This document shows, one piece after another, positions 34,334 through 43,084 of a stretch of DNA of 64,000 bases (positions within the stretch are counted from its first letter, which is position 1; each line of letters begins with the position of its first letter). The stretch comes from JAWXUK01 sp044432725 (GTDB lineage Bacteria > Bacillota > Clostridia > Oscillospirales > Oscillospiraceae). The translations under genes and the position numbers were made by a program. A model generated the notes under the pieces. That model saw only the letters and a program-made list of their open reading frames with translations. It was not told the origin of the DNA and did no database searches. Where the stretch lies: contig JAWXUL010000004.1 in the NCBI GenBank assembly GCA_044432725.1, positions 124,001 through 188,000 of the forward strand, read 5' to 3'.

Positions 34334-34786
34334 ATGGGAATTTTAGATATCGCTATTATTGCTTTTGTTTGTATGGAACTATCAAACGTGATTATTCTAT
34401 ACTTTTACCCTGAATTTCCTTATGGAAATGGGGTTGCAGTCTTTCGCCATTGGGAAAAATCCAAAGAAGACGAAGCGACGCATCTCTTTGCACGATATAT
34501 GGCAGATTGGGTGGCTGGGGTAAAACTGATATTCATTTTCCTTCTTGTGGTGGTGGTGATTGTTGGAGATGAACGAACCAAAATCTGGGCAGTGGTGGCA
34601 ATGATTTTGTCCATTCTTTCTTACTTTTTCCGTCTCCATCCAACCATGAAAAAATTGGATCAATTAGGAGAACTGAAACCTGCTGGTTATTCCAAAAGCT
34701 TGGATTTGATGATCATTGGCTTTTTGCTTCTTTTTATCGGAGCTTTGTGCCTTCACTTTTTTCTTCCAGTAGAGAATCTCCCCTAG
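34334..34786 (+). CDS. Four-helix membrane protein of unknown function
   Basis: A 150-residue protein with helices at about 3-24, 57-76, 80-98 and 122-145 and a short charged loop after helix 1 (HWEKSKEDEATHLF). I do not recognise the family. It starts two bases after the tandem-flavodoxin stop, with GGGGAGGG upstream, so the two are probably translated together; a membrane partner for a redox flavoprotein is a reasonable but untested reading. Confidence 0.75.
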   Translation: MGILDIAIIAFVCMELSNVIILYFYPEFPYGNGVAVFRHWEKSKEDEATHLFARYMADWVAGVKLIFIFLLVVVVIVGDERTKIWAVVAMILSILSYFFRLHPTMKKLDQLGELKPAGYSKSLDLMIIGFLLLFIGALCLHFFLPVENLP

Positions 34787-34908
34787 GGAAAAAACCTACT
34801 TTTCACTTCCAATTATTTCAAATACAGATTTTTCTAAAAGTAGGAACGAGGAATTAAAACTGGTCCTCTGATTGGAAGAACGAAAATAATTTCCTACAAA
34901 ATTTTCAT

Positions 34909-34961
34909 ATTGGCACAAGATTTAGGGCAAATTGGCACAGAAAAGAATTTAAATTGGCAAA
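34909..34961. repeat. Three 9-bp direct repeats at 22-bp spacing
   Basis: ATTGGCACA at 34909, ATTGGCACA at 34931 and ATTGGCAAA at 34953, each exactly 22 bases from the last, about two DNA turns. They lie in the gene-free stretch 34787-35543 ahead of an S-layer gene, which also holds a terminator (35132) and a promoter (35436). Confidence 0.7.
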
Positions 34962-35131
34962 AAAAGTGAAAAGAAGAAAAAATTTTTTTTCAAAAGAAAA
35001 AATAGAAATTCGAATTTCATAACTTTTTTAAGGTGTTTTTACAAAGGGAGGCTGGGAAGTTTCTCAGTCCCTTCTTCAAAAAAGAAACAAGAATTTTCTC
35101 GGAACAATCAAAGCCAAAGTGCTATCCTTAG

Positions 35132-35166
35132 AAAAAGCTCTTCTTGCCCTGAAAGAGCTTTTTTAC
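35132..35166 (+). terminator. Rho-independent terminator
   Basis: Stem AAAAAGCTCTT/AAGAGCTTTTT (35132-35142 and 35153-35163) followed by T. It could end the ftsE-to-membrane-protein transcript. Confidence 0.82.
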
Positions 35167-35435
35167 TTTTAACATCTTTTCTTTTTGAATTTCATGGAAT
35201 AAGCTTATTTTATTCCTTTTTTTCAAAGAGAAAGATAGTTTACTCTTTCTTTCAAAAGTGAGAAAGAAAAGGGAAATATGTGATTAGATTTTTTTGCCTG
35301 ATTACTATTCGTTATAATTAAAGATAATATCACGTGTTGAAAATTCAGAAGAGATATTACCTTTTCCAAAGAGAAGGGGCAGAAAAAGAGAAAACTTCCC
35401 CGAAAAGTTTATTTTTGGAAAACAAAGATTACCAC

Positions 35436-35465
35436 TTGTTTTTTTATCTAGGGTTGTGTTATAAT
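35436..35465 (+). promoter_or_regulatory. Sigma-A promoter for second S-layer gene
   Basis: TTGTTT (35436-35441), 18-base spacer, TATAAT (35460-35465), about 80 bases before the start codon. A second TATAAT lies at 35313-35318 but without a well-placed -35. Confidence 0.65.
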
Positions 35466-35543
35466 AAGGTTGACGCAATTTTAGACAAAATTTGCAATTC
35501 GCATTTAATGTTTATTTTTTATTTATTCAAGGAGGTTTTATTT

Positions 35544-38500
35544 ATGAAAAACCATTCACAGAAGCGAAGAGTGAGAGGTGTTCTCTCTGGGTTCATGGCA
35601 ACCACCATGACTGCCAGTTTGCTTCCTGTTTCTACTACCAATGCGTATTACTATAGTGACGTGGCATGGTGGGCAACCACTGCTGTGGACCGTTGGTCTA
35701 ATGCTGGCGTGATCAAAGGCTATGGTAGCGACTGGTTCGGTGCTGGAGATTATATTACTCGGGGTGACTTTGCCCTGATCCTTTGTAACATTATGGGATA
35801 TGAAGTGCAATCTGAGGCTTCTGTTTTCTTTGATATTGGCTATGCAGCGTATTGGGTGCAAGACCCTGTGCTGAAACTCCATGCAACCACTCTCATGATG
35901 GGGGATGGTTATTTCTCTGAAGCAGGTGATGATATCACCAGAGAAGAAGTCTGTCTTATCTTGGGACGTGCTTTCAATATCGAAGGTAGTTCAGATTATT
36001 TTTCCTCATTTAATGACAGTAGCTCCATTGCCTCTTGGGCTTTGCCTTATGTCATTGCCTTGAAAGAATTAGGGGCTGTCAGTGGACGTGGGGACAATTT
36101 ATTCGAGCCAAAGGCACAAATTACTCGTCAAGAAATGATGGTAATGATTAATAAACTAGCACCAAACTATTACAGCGATAAATACCAAGATTCCACCTTG
36201 ACCAGTGGCACAGCTGTGATCAACATGAATGATTTCCACAGCGACGACTGGGGTCTTTCTGGGAACACCATCACAGAAGATCTGGTCATTGCCGAAGGGG
36301 TCGCAGATGGAGATGTCACCATAGACGATGTGAAAGTAAGCAACAATGTCATTGTCAAAGGTGGTGGAGATTCTACTGTTTATCTTTCTGATGTGACTGT
36401 GGGGAACAAGCTGTTAATCAGCCGTCAAAAAGATGAAGTCCGTGTGGCAGTGGCTGGTAACAGCAGTATTTCCAATGTGGAAATTAAAAACACAGCCACA
36501 CTAGATGCCACAGGTGTTTCTTCTGGGGGCAAAGTGGATCATGTTGTGGTCAAGGCAGAGAATTATCTCTTTGACGAGACTGGTGTTTTAGCAGATGAAA
36601 TGTTTGTCACTTTGTCTGGTACTTTTGCTTCTTTGTCCAATGAAACAGAAGGTGTGGAATATTTTATTTCTGGTTATATCGAGGAAATCAAAGCCACCAA
36701 AGCTTGTATCATCAATGGTGTGACAGTGGAAGAAGGAGAAACCTTTGATAGCTCTTCCCTCCCTGGATACGATATGACAGCGCCAACCATCACCCTAACA
36801 GCTGATTATGGCTCTGCAGATGAGGACTCCAGTCTTGACCCAGAAGCCGTTTTAACAAGCGAAGTCACTTATTTCAACCCTGTCACTGGGGAAGTTGAAG
36901 TGAAAATCGAAGTGGAAAGCATGGAAGATTGTAAGCTGATGAACAATCCTGCCAATGCAGTCTCTGTCTATAATCCCAATAACTCTACCTCTCTTTCTGC
37001 CTTGGAACTAGAGGTGGTCTATGACGAAGAAAGCAGTTATGATATTTATACTGTCACTTTCTTCATGGAGCAAAATTTTTCTGAAATTCCTCTTCAAGTG
37101 AACTTTAAGGCAGAAGATGAAGAACCAACTGTGAAAATTAGCAAAAACTTCAATAACATCAGCAACGCTTCTGCCACCGTGGAAGAGTTAAACAATGATG
37201 ATTATGAAACCTCTACTTCTAACAGTGGTATTACCACAGCTTACATCGCTGCAAGCTATGTGCGTAACTGCGAACCACATTACAATGACGAGTACATTTT
37301 CTCTTTGAACACAGCGGATGTGGACGAAGAGACCTACAGCGTTAAATTAGTGGATGATGACGATGATGTTTTCGTTTATGAAGTGCAATTTGACAGCACA
37401 AAGCTAGATGATATCGACCTGACCATGAACTTCTTGACAGTCGGTGCAGAGGATCTGGAACCAAAAGTTCGTGCTTCTATGACCTATAAGGACTCAGAAC
37501 TCATCAAATATTTAGATATGGACAACTATGGCTTGAACGAATATGGGCAAATGTACATTGATATTGTAGTTGCTTACTCTGACCTTAGTAAAAAGTATAC
37601 CATCGATGACGTTGACGAAGATATGAGTTTCCAACTCAAATCTACAGCCAGTCGTGCCATTTCAATAGATGCTAATTCAGGCGAAACAGAATATGGTTAT
37701 GGGCTGAGTTATGACGTCTCTCTCTCTCATATGGGGAATGAATCTTATTACACTATTACTTTTGACCCTGCAGAAGAGTTGGACCAAGTATATTTCCAAG
37801 TAGAAGTGGACCCAGCAGACACTCTTTCTGTGATGGATTCTGAAATCAATATAAGCAGATTGCCAAATGATGGAACTTATTTCAAAATTAACAGAAACAC
37901 TGCCACCATCAATTCCAGTGGTAAAATGACAGTGCAAGTTTATATTGACTTAGAGGCATTAGAAAAATTAACAGGTTATGAATTGGATACACGTACTCCT
38001 GTTTCTGTTTATGATAATGGAGGTGATTACGATGTTGATGGTGAAAATATTGGTAATACACAAAGAACAACTTCTATTTCTAAAATAGAAGAAGGCTTGT
38101 ACGAAATCAGCTTTTCACCACTCACAAACACAATTACAGATTTAGATACAGATACAACCTCGATAAGCTATCGCCCAGTGAAAATTGAGCTTAATCTGGA
38201 ACAAACAGAAGATTATGTGGCACTTTATGCAAGTGAAGGTGTTTCTTCTACGAATCTGCCTTATACAGTCCTAGCAAGCGAACATGACAGTTTTGACTAT
38301 AAGATTAGTTTTAAAGTGAAAGCAGGTAACTGGTGGACCACAGATGCTGCAGACTACAAGTTTACTGATTTTGTGAATGGTGACTGTCCTGATATCCAAT
38401 TAGTCGCCCCTGAAGATGAACTATTTGACGAAGTTTTGGAAAAATTACAAGTAAGTGTGGGAGGCAATAATGAAGGCTACCGTACGGTTGTGATTTATTT

Positions 38501-39188
38501 TGATACAGCGGCTCGTGTGAATCCAGAGGATATTGCCTTTTATTTCAGGAATGTTGATACATCTGAGGATGTGAGTACAGCTTATGAACATCCTACGATA
38601 AGTGACAGCGATATCAGTCTCGCAACAGGCGAAGGGGAAATAACTTATCTGAATCATACCTCAAGTACCTCAACGGCTCAAACAGGTTCAGTTACCTTTA
38701 AAGTCACACTTAAGAACAATTATGAAGTGGCAGATGTTATTTTAGGAAATGGTTGCAGTAATATTACTGCAATATCTAGAACTATAGACCCTCAGGATGA
38801 TGGAAGTTACTTGGTCACAGTAGAATACGAATTAAATAAACCGGCTACGGATTCTACACTCAAGTTAGAGGTGGAATGTGACGTGATAGATCCCCCTGAA
38901 ATAGTAACAAATGCTGATTCCCGAATCGCCATCACAGTAGGAACTGTTGCATTGAAGAGTGTAAGTGGAGGAAATCTGACCTATACTGTTCCTGTTACTT
39001 TGAACCCCAATTATACTCTAGATACTGCAAACGGGGTTAATGGTCTTTATGTAACAGGTGATGACACAAACCAAATAACCAATATAAGTTTTACGAAACC
39101 TACAACTTCAAGCGACTATACCTTCGAATTTACAATCCCTAAATCATACTCAAAAGATGTAGTAATCGGCGTCAACTATAAAAAATAG
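35544..39188 (+). CDS. SLH-domain S-layer or surface protein
   Basis: A 1214-residue secreted protein. Signal peptide about 1-34, then three SLH domains: about 37-86 (YSDVAWWATTAVDRWSNAG), 95-145 and 155-205 (ALPYVIALKELGAVSGRGDN). Residues about 215-330 are short repeated strands (DGDVTIDDVKVSNNVIVKGG), suggesting a beta-helix or stacked sheet common after SLH units. The rest is acidic, Thr/Ser/Asp-rich, with several Ig-like stretches. It is anchored to cell-wall polymer and forms or decorates the S-layer. ATG 35544 has AAGGAGG (35529-35535) before it; the longer frame from 35334 begins upstream of the promoter and is rejected. A strong terminator follows. Confidence 0.88.
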   Translation: MKNHSQKRRVRGVLSGFMATTMTASLLPVSTTNAYYYSDVAWWATTAVDRWSNAGVIKGYGSDWFGAGDYITRGDFALILCNIMGYEVQSEASVFFDIGYAAYWVQDPVLKLHATTLMMGDGYFSEAGDDITREEVCLILGRAFNIEGSSDYFSSFNDSSSIASWALPYVIALKELGAVSGRGDNLFEPKAQITRQEMMVMINKLAPNYYSDKYQDSTLTSGTAVINMNDFHSDDWGLSGNTITEDLVIAEGVADGDVTIDDVKVSNNVIVKGGGDSTVYLSDVTVGNKLLISRQKDEVRVAVAGNSSISNVEIKNTATLDATGVSSGGKVDHVVVKAENYLFDETGVLADEMFVTLSGTFASLSNETEGVEYFISGYIEEIKATKACIINGVTVEEGETFDSSSLPGYDMTAPTITLTADYGSADEDSSLDPEAVLTSEVTYFNPVTGEVEVKIEVESMEDCKLMNNPANAVSVYNPNNSTSLSALELEVVYDEESSYDIYTVTFFMEQNFSEIPLQVNFKAEDEEPTVKISKNFNNISNASATVEELNNDDYETSTSNSGITTAYIAASYVRNCEPHYNDEYIFSLNTADVDEETYSVKLVDDDDDVFVYEVQFDSTKLDDIDLTMNFLTVGAEDLEPKVRASMTYKDSELIKYLDMDNYGLNEYGQMYIDIVVAYSDLSKKYTIDDVDEDMSFQLKSTASRAISIDANSGETEYGYGLSYDVSLSHMGNESYYTITFDPAEELDQVYFQVEVDPADTLSVMDSEINISRLPNDGTYFKINRNTATINSSGKMTVQVYIDLEALEKLTGYELDTRTPVSVYDNGGDYDVDGENIGNTQRTTSISKIEEGLYEISFSPLTNTITDLDTDTTSISYRPVKIELNLEQTEDYVALYASEGVSSTNLPYTVLASEHDSFDYKISFKVKAGNWWTTDAADYKFTDFVNGDCPDIQLVAPEDELFDEVLEKLQVSVGGNNEGYRTVVIYFDTAARVNPEDIAFYFRNVDTSEDVSTAYEHPTISDSDISLATGEGEITYLNHTSSTSTAQTGSVTFKVTLKNNYEVADVILGNGCSNITAISRTIDPQDDGSYLVTVEYELNKPATDSTLKLEVECDVIDPPEIVTNADSRIAITVGTVALKSVSGGNLTYTVPVTLNPNYTLDTANGVNGLYVTGDDTNQITNISFTKPTTSSDYTFEFTIPKSYSKDVVIGVNYKK

Positions 39189-39193
39189 TTCAT

Positions 39194-39222
39194 AAAAATC
39201 CCCCCTCGTGGGGGATTTTTTT
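39194..39222 (+). terminator. Terminator of second S-layer gene
   Basis: Stem AAAAATCCCCC/GGGGGATTTTT around CTCGT, followed by T. Confidence 0.9.
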
Positions 39223-39236
39223 ACCCTAAAAGCAAG

Positions 39237-39274
39237 AAAATCCCCAAAACTACTTCAAGTTTTGGGGATTTTAT
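39237..39274. terminator. Bidirectional terminator between S-layer and acidic-protein genes
   Basis: Stem AAAATCCCCAAAAC/GTTTTGGGGATTTT (39237-39250 and 39259-39272), with A/T runs on both flanks. It lies two bases from the stop of the minus-strand acidic gene. Confidence 0.88.
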
Positions 39275-39275
39275 T

Positions 39276-40109
39276 TTATTCTTCAGAAGGAACTTCTTCC
39301 TCTGTATTGTCTTGGTCGGCTACAGAGTCTGTGGCATTTTCATCCACCACAGAATCCACTGCGTCATCCTCTAAAATTTCGCTGTCTTCCACAGGGTCGA
39401 TGACATCGCTGTCCTCTTCCACTGTGTCGTCCTCGTCCTCTTCAGTGACGTTACCTGTGACGTTACCCAGTGACTCCATCAAGCTATCCCAGTCCACACT
39501 GTCAGCACTGGTACTGGCATCCCAGTCAGTACCGAACCAATCAGCATCGTCACCCAGATAATCGAAGAGAGACTTCCCTTCTAAAGTGAGCATCTCATTG
39601 GCTTGATAGGCAATGGCGAGCATCTCACGGTCTGCTTCTGTCAAAGAAGACACATAGCCATGGACTCGCACTGTGGTATCCACAGGACTGCTGTCAGTGT
39701 CGCTGTCCTCTACGTCGCCCTCTTCTTCTGTATCTTCGCCAAGAACGATGTCAGGTACGATCTCAATGTCATAACCCTCGTCGCTCTCCACGTCAACGTC
39801 TGCTTCTTCGTCACTGACATAGTCGATATCCTCAAATTCTTCGATTTCGCTGAAATCCATGTCCTCTTCTGTGATGCCCAAAGCTTCATAGTCGATGTCT
39901 GTATCCATATAGTCAAAGAGTGTTTCCACTTCTTCCTCTTCCACGATAGAAGTATAGCGAGCGACGGCTTCTTCGCTCATGCTGTACTTGTCATAGTTGG
40001 GAGAAGGGGCTGGGGGTCTTTGCCCTGTTCTTTCCGTCTTTTCGTTGCTGCTATTTTTTGTTTGTTGCAAGGGAGAATGTTTCATCCCCAAACCATTGAT
40101 TCTGTCCAT
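39276..40109 (-). CDS. Highly acidic protein of unknown function
   Basis: A 277-residue protein without signal peptide or membrane helix. The head (1 to about 45) is basic and proline-rich; the rest is dominated by Asp and Glu, with runs such as EEFEDIDYVSDEEADVDVE and EDSEILEDDAVDS. A less acidic island (VHGYVSSLTEADREMLAIA, about residues 145-165) and tryptophan-containing turns (DADWFGTDWD) break the pattern. ATG 40109 follows AAGGAG by six bases, and the frame ends at a terminator, so it is expressed rather than chance. Codon use matches its neighbours. The 173-residue plus-strand frame on top of it (39603-40124) is an antisense shadow. I do not recognise the family; cation binding or a nucleic-acid-mimic role are guesses. 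Confidence 0.75.
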   Translation of the reverse strand: MDRINGLGMKHSPLQQTKNSSNEKTERTGQRPPAPSPNYDKYSMSEEAVARYTSIVEEEEVETLFDYMDTDIDYEALGITEEDMDFSEIEEFEDIDYVSDEEADVDVESDEGYDIEIVPDIVLGEDTEEEGDVEDSDTDSSPVDTTVRVHGYVSSLTEADREMLAIAYQANEMLTLEGKSLFDYLGDDADWFGTDWDASTSADSVDWDSLMESLGNVTGNVTEEDEDDTVEEDSDVIDPVEDSEILEDDAVDSVVDENATDSVADQDNTEEEVPSEE

Positions 40110-40231
40110 AGTGTTCTCCTTTAGAAAAAATTATAAATCAGTCGATACTGTTATATCGACAAAAAAAGTCAGATGTTAAGCCTAGAATCCTATTTTAAAG
40201 GATAAATATTTTAATATTTTCACCTTTCCTA

Positions 40232-40260
40232 TTGACAGATAGGTTATTCTATGCTAATAT
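40232..40260 (+). promoter_or_regulatory. Promoter of the feo operon
   Basis: TTGACA (40232-40237), 17-base spacer, TAATAT (40255-40260): near consensus. An AT-rich dyad AAATATT-TTAATATTT lies just upstream (about 40205-40220) and could bind an iron regulator, but it is not a clear Fur box. Confidence 0.72.
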
Positions 40261-40313
40261 TGCTACAGTGGCAAAAAGTGAGCTAACTCAATAAGCATGA
40301 AGGAGCTGAGGAT

Positions 40314-40541
40314 ATGACATTAGCAGAAGGAACGGCTGAAAAGCAATATAAAGTTTTGTCTTTTGATACAAATGACGAAGAAATGGAAAGTTTTCTTCTT
40401 TCTTTGGGTTGCTATCAAGGGGAAACCATTGGTTTGATTGGTGTCCGTGGGAAAAACTATACTGTTTCCATTCGTGATGGTCGTTATACCATCGACAAAA
40501 ACTTAGCAGAGGCAATCACTGTGGAACTCATTTCTGCTTAA
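40314..40541 (+). CDS. feoA: Ferrous iron transport protein FeoA
   Basis: A 75-residue SH3-like protein of the usual FeoA length. LSLGCYQGETIGLIGVRGKNYTVSI and a closing AITVELIS match the family, where the final strand is the most conserved. FeoA is a small cytoplasmic helper of FeoB. ATG 40314 has AAGGAG upstream. It lies behind a near-consensus promoter and 88 bases ahead of feoB, in the standard feoA-feoB-small peptide order. Confidence 0.9.
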   Translation: MTLAEGTAEKQYKVLSFDTNDEEMESFLLSLGCYQGETIGLIGVRGKNYTVSIRDGRYTIDKNLAEAITVELISA

Positions 40542-40629
40542 TCGCAACAGAATCAGTGGCCCGTGAAACAAGCTTTCATGGGCGATGTGGGTTAGTTAAA
40601 GCTAAGATAAAATTTATTGGAGGTCAAAT

Positions 40630-42822
40630 ATGAGAGTCGCATTAACAGGCAATCCCAACAGTGGGAAAACAACCTTATTCAATGCCCTAACGGGCAAAAA
40701 AGAACACGCAGGCAACTGGGCTGGTGTTACCGTGGGCGTGAAAGAAAGTCCAGTGAAAAGTGATTTTTCTCCCGAGAAAGACATCACAGCCGTGGATTTA
40801 CCCGGTGCTTATTCCATGTCTCCCTTCACTTCAGAAGAGAGCATCACCAGTACTTATGTGAGAAAATCCAATCCCGATGTGATTATCAACATTGTGGATG
40901 CAACAAACATGAGCCGTAGTTTGTTTTTCACTACCCAACTACTAGAGCTTGGGATTCCTGTGGTGGTAGCTTTGAACAAATGGGACAGCACGCAGAAAAA
41001 AGAAATTGAAATTGATGTGGATGCTTTGGCAGAAAAACTCCACTGCCCTGTGGTGAAAACCACAGCAACAGCAGGGGAAGGCTTAGAAATCCTTATCACT
41101 CAAGTGAATGCTGTCTTTGGAAAAGAGCAAGAAGCTCCTTATCATCAAGGAAGCGTCAACCTTGGTGACAAGGAAGAAGTGGTTGTGGCAGACAAAGAGC
41201 GTTTTGACTTTGTAGATCGTGTGGTCTCTGTCACAGAAAAACGTCAAGTGGCAAGTCATGAAACCAACAAACAAGATAAATTAGATGGGATTCTTGCCCA
41301 TAAAATTTTGGGTATCCCCATTTTCGCTGCTGTTATGTGGTTGGTCTTCTCCATCTCACAAGCTTGGGTGGGACCTGTCTTAGGGGAAACTTTAGCTGGG
41401 GTTTTAGAAGGCTTTGGAGAAGTTGTGGGCGAAGCCATGGGCGATGCCTCTCCCTTTATGGTTTCTTTGTTAGTAGATGGTATCATTGGTGGTGTAGCAG
41501 CTGTTTTGGGCTTCCTCCCACTGGTTATGGTCATGTATTTCCTCATCGCTTTGCTAGAAGACTGTGGCTATATGGCTCGTGTGGCTGTTGTTATGGATCC
41601 CATTATGAAAAAAGTGGGTCTGACAGGAAAATCAGTTATCCCAATGGTCATTGGAACAGGTTGTGCCATTCCAGCTGTTATGGCTTCTCGTACCATTCGT
41701 AATGAAAGAGAACGTCGCACCACAGCAATGCTCACTCCTTTTATGCCTTGTGGAGCAAAAATTCCAGTGATTGCACTCTTTGCCGGGGTCTTTTTCGATG
41801 ACGCTGCTTGGGTCTCTACTTTGATGTATTTCTCTGGGATTGCCCTGATTATCATTGGTGCTTTCTTGATTCAAATCATCACAGGTCATAAAAATCGTAA
41901 ATCTTTCTTCATCATCGAGTTACCAGAATACGCAGCACCAAGCATTGGCAGAGCTTGCCTTTCTATGCTAGACCGTGCCAAAGACTTTATCATCAAAGCA
42001 GGGACAATTATCCTTCTTTGTAACGCTGCTGTTCATGTCATGCAAAACTTCGATACTTCTTTACAATATATTGACATTGACGCTGCCATTGAAGAAGCAG
42101 TGGAAGTGGCAATGGAAGAATCCCCAGACGAAGTGGAAGCAATGTATTTAGCCTTTATGGAAGATGGTCTTTCTGAAGAAGAAGCAGAGGAAGAAGTGGC
42201 TGCAGAATTCTTTGCAATCGTCATGGAAGATGAAGCCTTTGTGGAAGAAGTCCGTGGCATGTCAGCCAGTTCTATCTTGGCAAAAATTGCCACACCTTTT
42301 GCACTGATCTTCATTCCTTTGGGCTTTGGTACTTGGCAACTGGCTGCTGCAGCTGTCACTGGCTTCATCGCAAAAGAAAACGTGGTGGGTACTTTGGCTG
42401 TGGTCTATGGCATCAGTAACTTCATTGATACAGAAGAACTAGAGCTTGTCCAAGGAGCTGGAGAAGTGGCAGGGGTCATGGGCTTAGGCTCTGCTGCTGC
42501 TCTCGCCTATCTCATGTTTAATCTCTTCACCCCTCCTTGCTTTGCGGCAATCGGTGCTATGAACTCTGAAATGAGAAGCGCAAAATGGTTGTGGGCTGGC
42601 ATTGGCTTGCAATTTGGGACAGGATACACGGTTGCTTTCTTTGTCTATCAAATCGGTAGCTTGATGACTGTGGGCTCCTTGGGCGAAGGCTTCTTGCTAG
42701 GATTGATTTTGGTTGCTGCTATGCTTGGCTATCTTGGCTACTTGATGGCAACAGGGAAAAACGGAATCTCTAAAGAGTATATCCTCAACGGAAGTGATGC
42801 AAAAGCAAACAGCACAGTGTAG
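40630..42822 (+). CDS. feoB: Ferrous iron transporter FeoB
   Basis: A 730-residue iron transporter. The N-terminal G-domain has GNPNSGKTTLFNALTG (G1, residues 7-22), WAGVTV, DLPGAY (G3) and NKWD (G4); the membrane part has EDCGYMARVAVVMDPIMKKVGLTGKSVIPMV, GTGCAIPAVMA and FMPCGAKIPV, all conserved FeoB blocks. It imports Fe2+ under anaerobic conditions. Between helices near residues 475-540 is a strikingly acidic insertion (EEAVEVAMEESPDEVEAM, then EEEAEEEVAAEF). ATG 40630 follows GGAGG. A cysteine-rich small gene starts ten bases after its stop. Confidence 0.96.
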   Translation: MRVALTGNPNSGKTTLFNALTGKKEHAGNWAGVTVGVKESPVKSDFSPEKDITAVDLPGAYSMSPFTSEESITSTYVRKSNPDVIINIVDATNMSRSLFFTTQLLELGIPVVVALNKWDSTQKKEIEIDVDALAEKLHCPVVKTTATAGEGLEILITQVNAVFGKEQEAPYHQGSVNLGDKEEVVVADKERFDFVDRVVSVTEKRQVASHETNKQDKLDGILAHKILGIPIFAAVMWLVFSISQAWVGPVLGETLAGVLEGFGEVVGEAMGDASPFMVSLLVDGIIGGVAAVLGFLPLVMVMYFLIALLEDCGYMARVAVVMDPIMKKVGLTGKSVIPMVIGTGCAIPAVMASRTIRNERERRTTAMLTPFMPCGAKIPVIALFAGVFFDDAAWVSTLMYFSGIALIIIGAFLIQIITGHKNRKSFFIIELPEYAAPSIGRACLSMLDRAKDFIIKAGTIILLCNAAVHVMQNFDTSLQYIDIDAAIEEAVEVAMEESPDEVEAMYLAFMEDGLSEEEAEEEVAAEFFAIVMEDEAFVEEVRGMSASSILAKIATPFALIFIPLGFGTWQLAAAAVTGFIAKENVVGTLAVVYGISNFIDTEELELVQGAGEVAGVMGLGSAAALAYLMFNLFTPPCFAAIGAMNSEMRSAKWLWAGIGLQFGTGYTVAFFVYQIGSLMTVGSLGEGFLLGLILVAAMLGYLGYLMATGKNGISKEYILNGSDAKANSTV

Positions 42823-42831
42823 GTGCTTGCC

Positions 42832-42981
42832 ATGGATTTTGTTGTTGGTGGTATCATTTGTCTGATTCTTTTTCTCGCTACTTCCTATCTGTGGAAAGAG
42901 AAAAAGAAAGGGAGCATCTGCCCTGGATGCTCTGCCTGTACTGGCACTTGCCCTTCTATGAAAGAAGAAGAAACTGAATAA
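42832..42981 (+). CDS. FeoB-associated cysteine-rich membrane protein
   Basis: A 49-residue peptide: one N-terminal helix (FVVGGIICLILFLATSYLW), a lysine run, then CPGCSACTGTCPSM, the cysteine cluster typical of the FeoB-associated family found directly after feoB in Firmicutes. The ATG 42832 starts ten bases after the feoB stop; GTG 42823 in the same frame is an alternative. A supporting role in iron or iron-sulfur handling at the membrane is family knowledge of limited depth. Confidence 0.87.
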   Translation: MDFVVGGIICLILFLATSYLWKEKKKGSICPGCSACTGTCPSMKEEETE

Positions 42982-43007
42982 AAGAATCTGATGGTTCAGA
43001 AATCTTA

Positions 43008-43046
43008 AAAATCCCCCTGAAACCAATATGGTTTCAGGGGGATTTT
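43008..43046. terminator. Bidirectional terminator between feo operon and hybrid kinase
   Basis: A 16-17 bp stem with arms at 43008-43024 and 43030-43046 (ATCCCCCTGAAACC against GGTTTCAGGGGGAT), with A/T tails on both sides. Confidence 0.92.
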
Positions 43047-43084
43047 ATTTAAAATGTGTCAAAAATTTTGTCTTTTTTCTAAGG

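Noticed and set aside
34909..34961. Sigma-54 type promoter suggested by TTGGCACA
   Set aside because: No GC pair at the required distance downstream in any of the three copies.
35334..35543. N-terminal extension of the second S-layer gene
   Set aside because: It precedes the sigma-A promoter and the strong ribosome binding site; the signal peptide begins at 35544.
39603..40124. Plus-strand open frame of 173 codons over the acidic protein
   Set aside because: The minus-strand frame has the ribosome binding site and ends at a terminator; the plus frame has neither.
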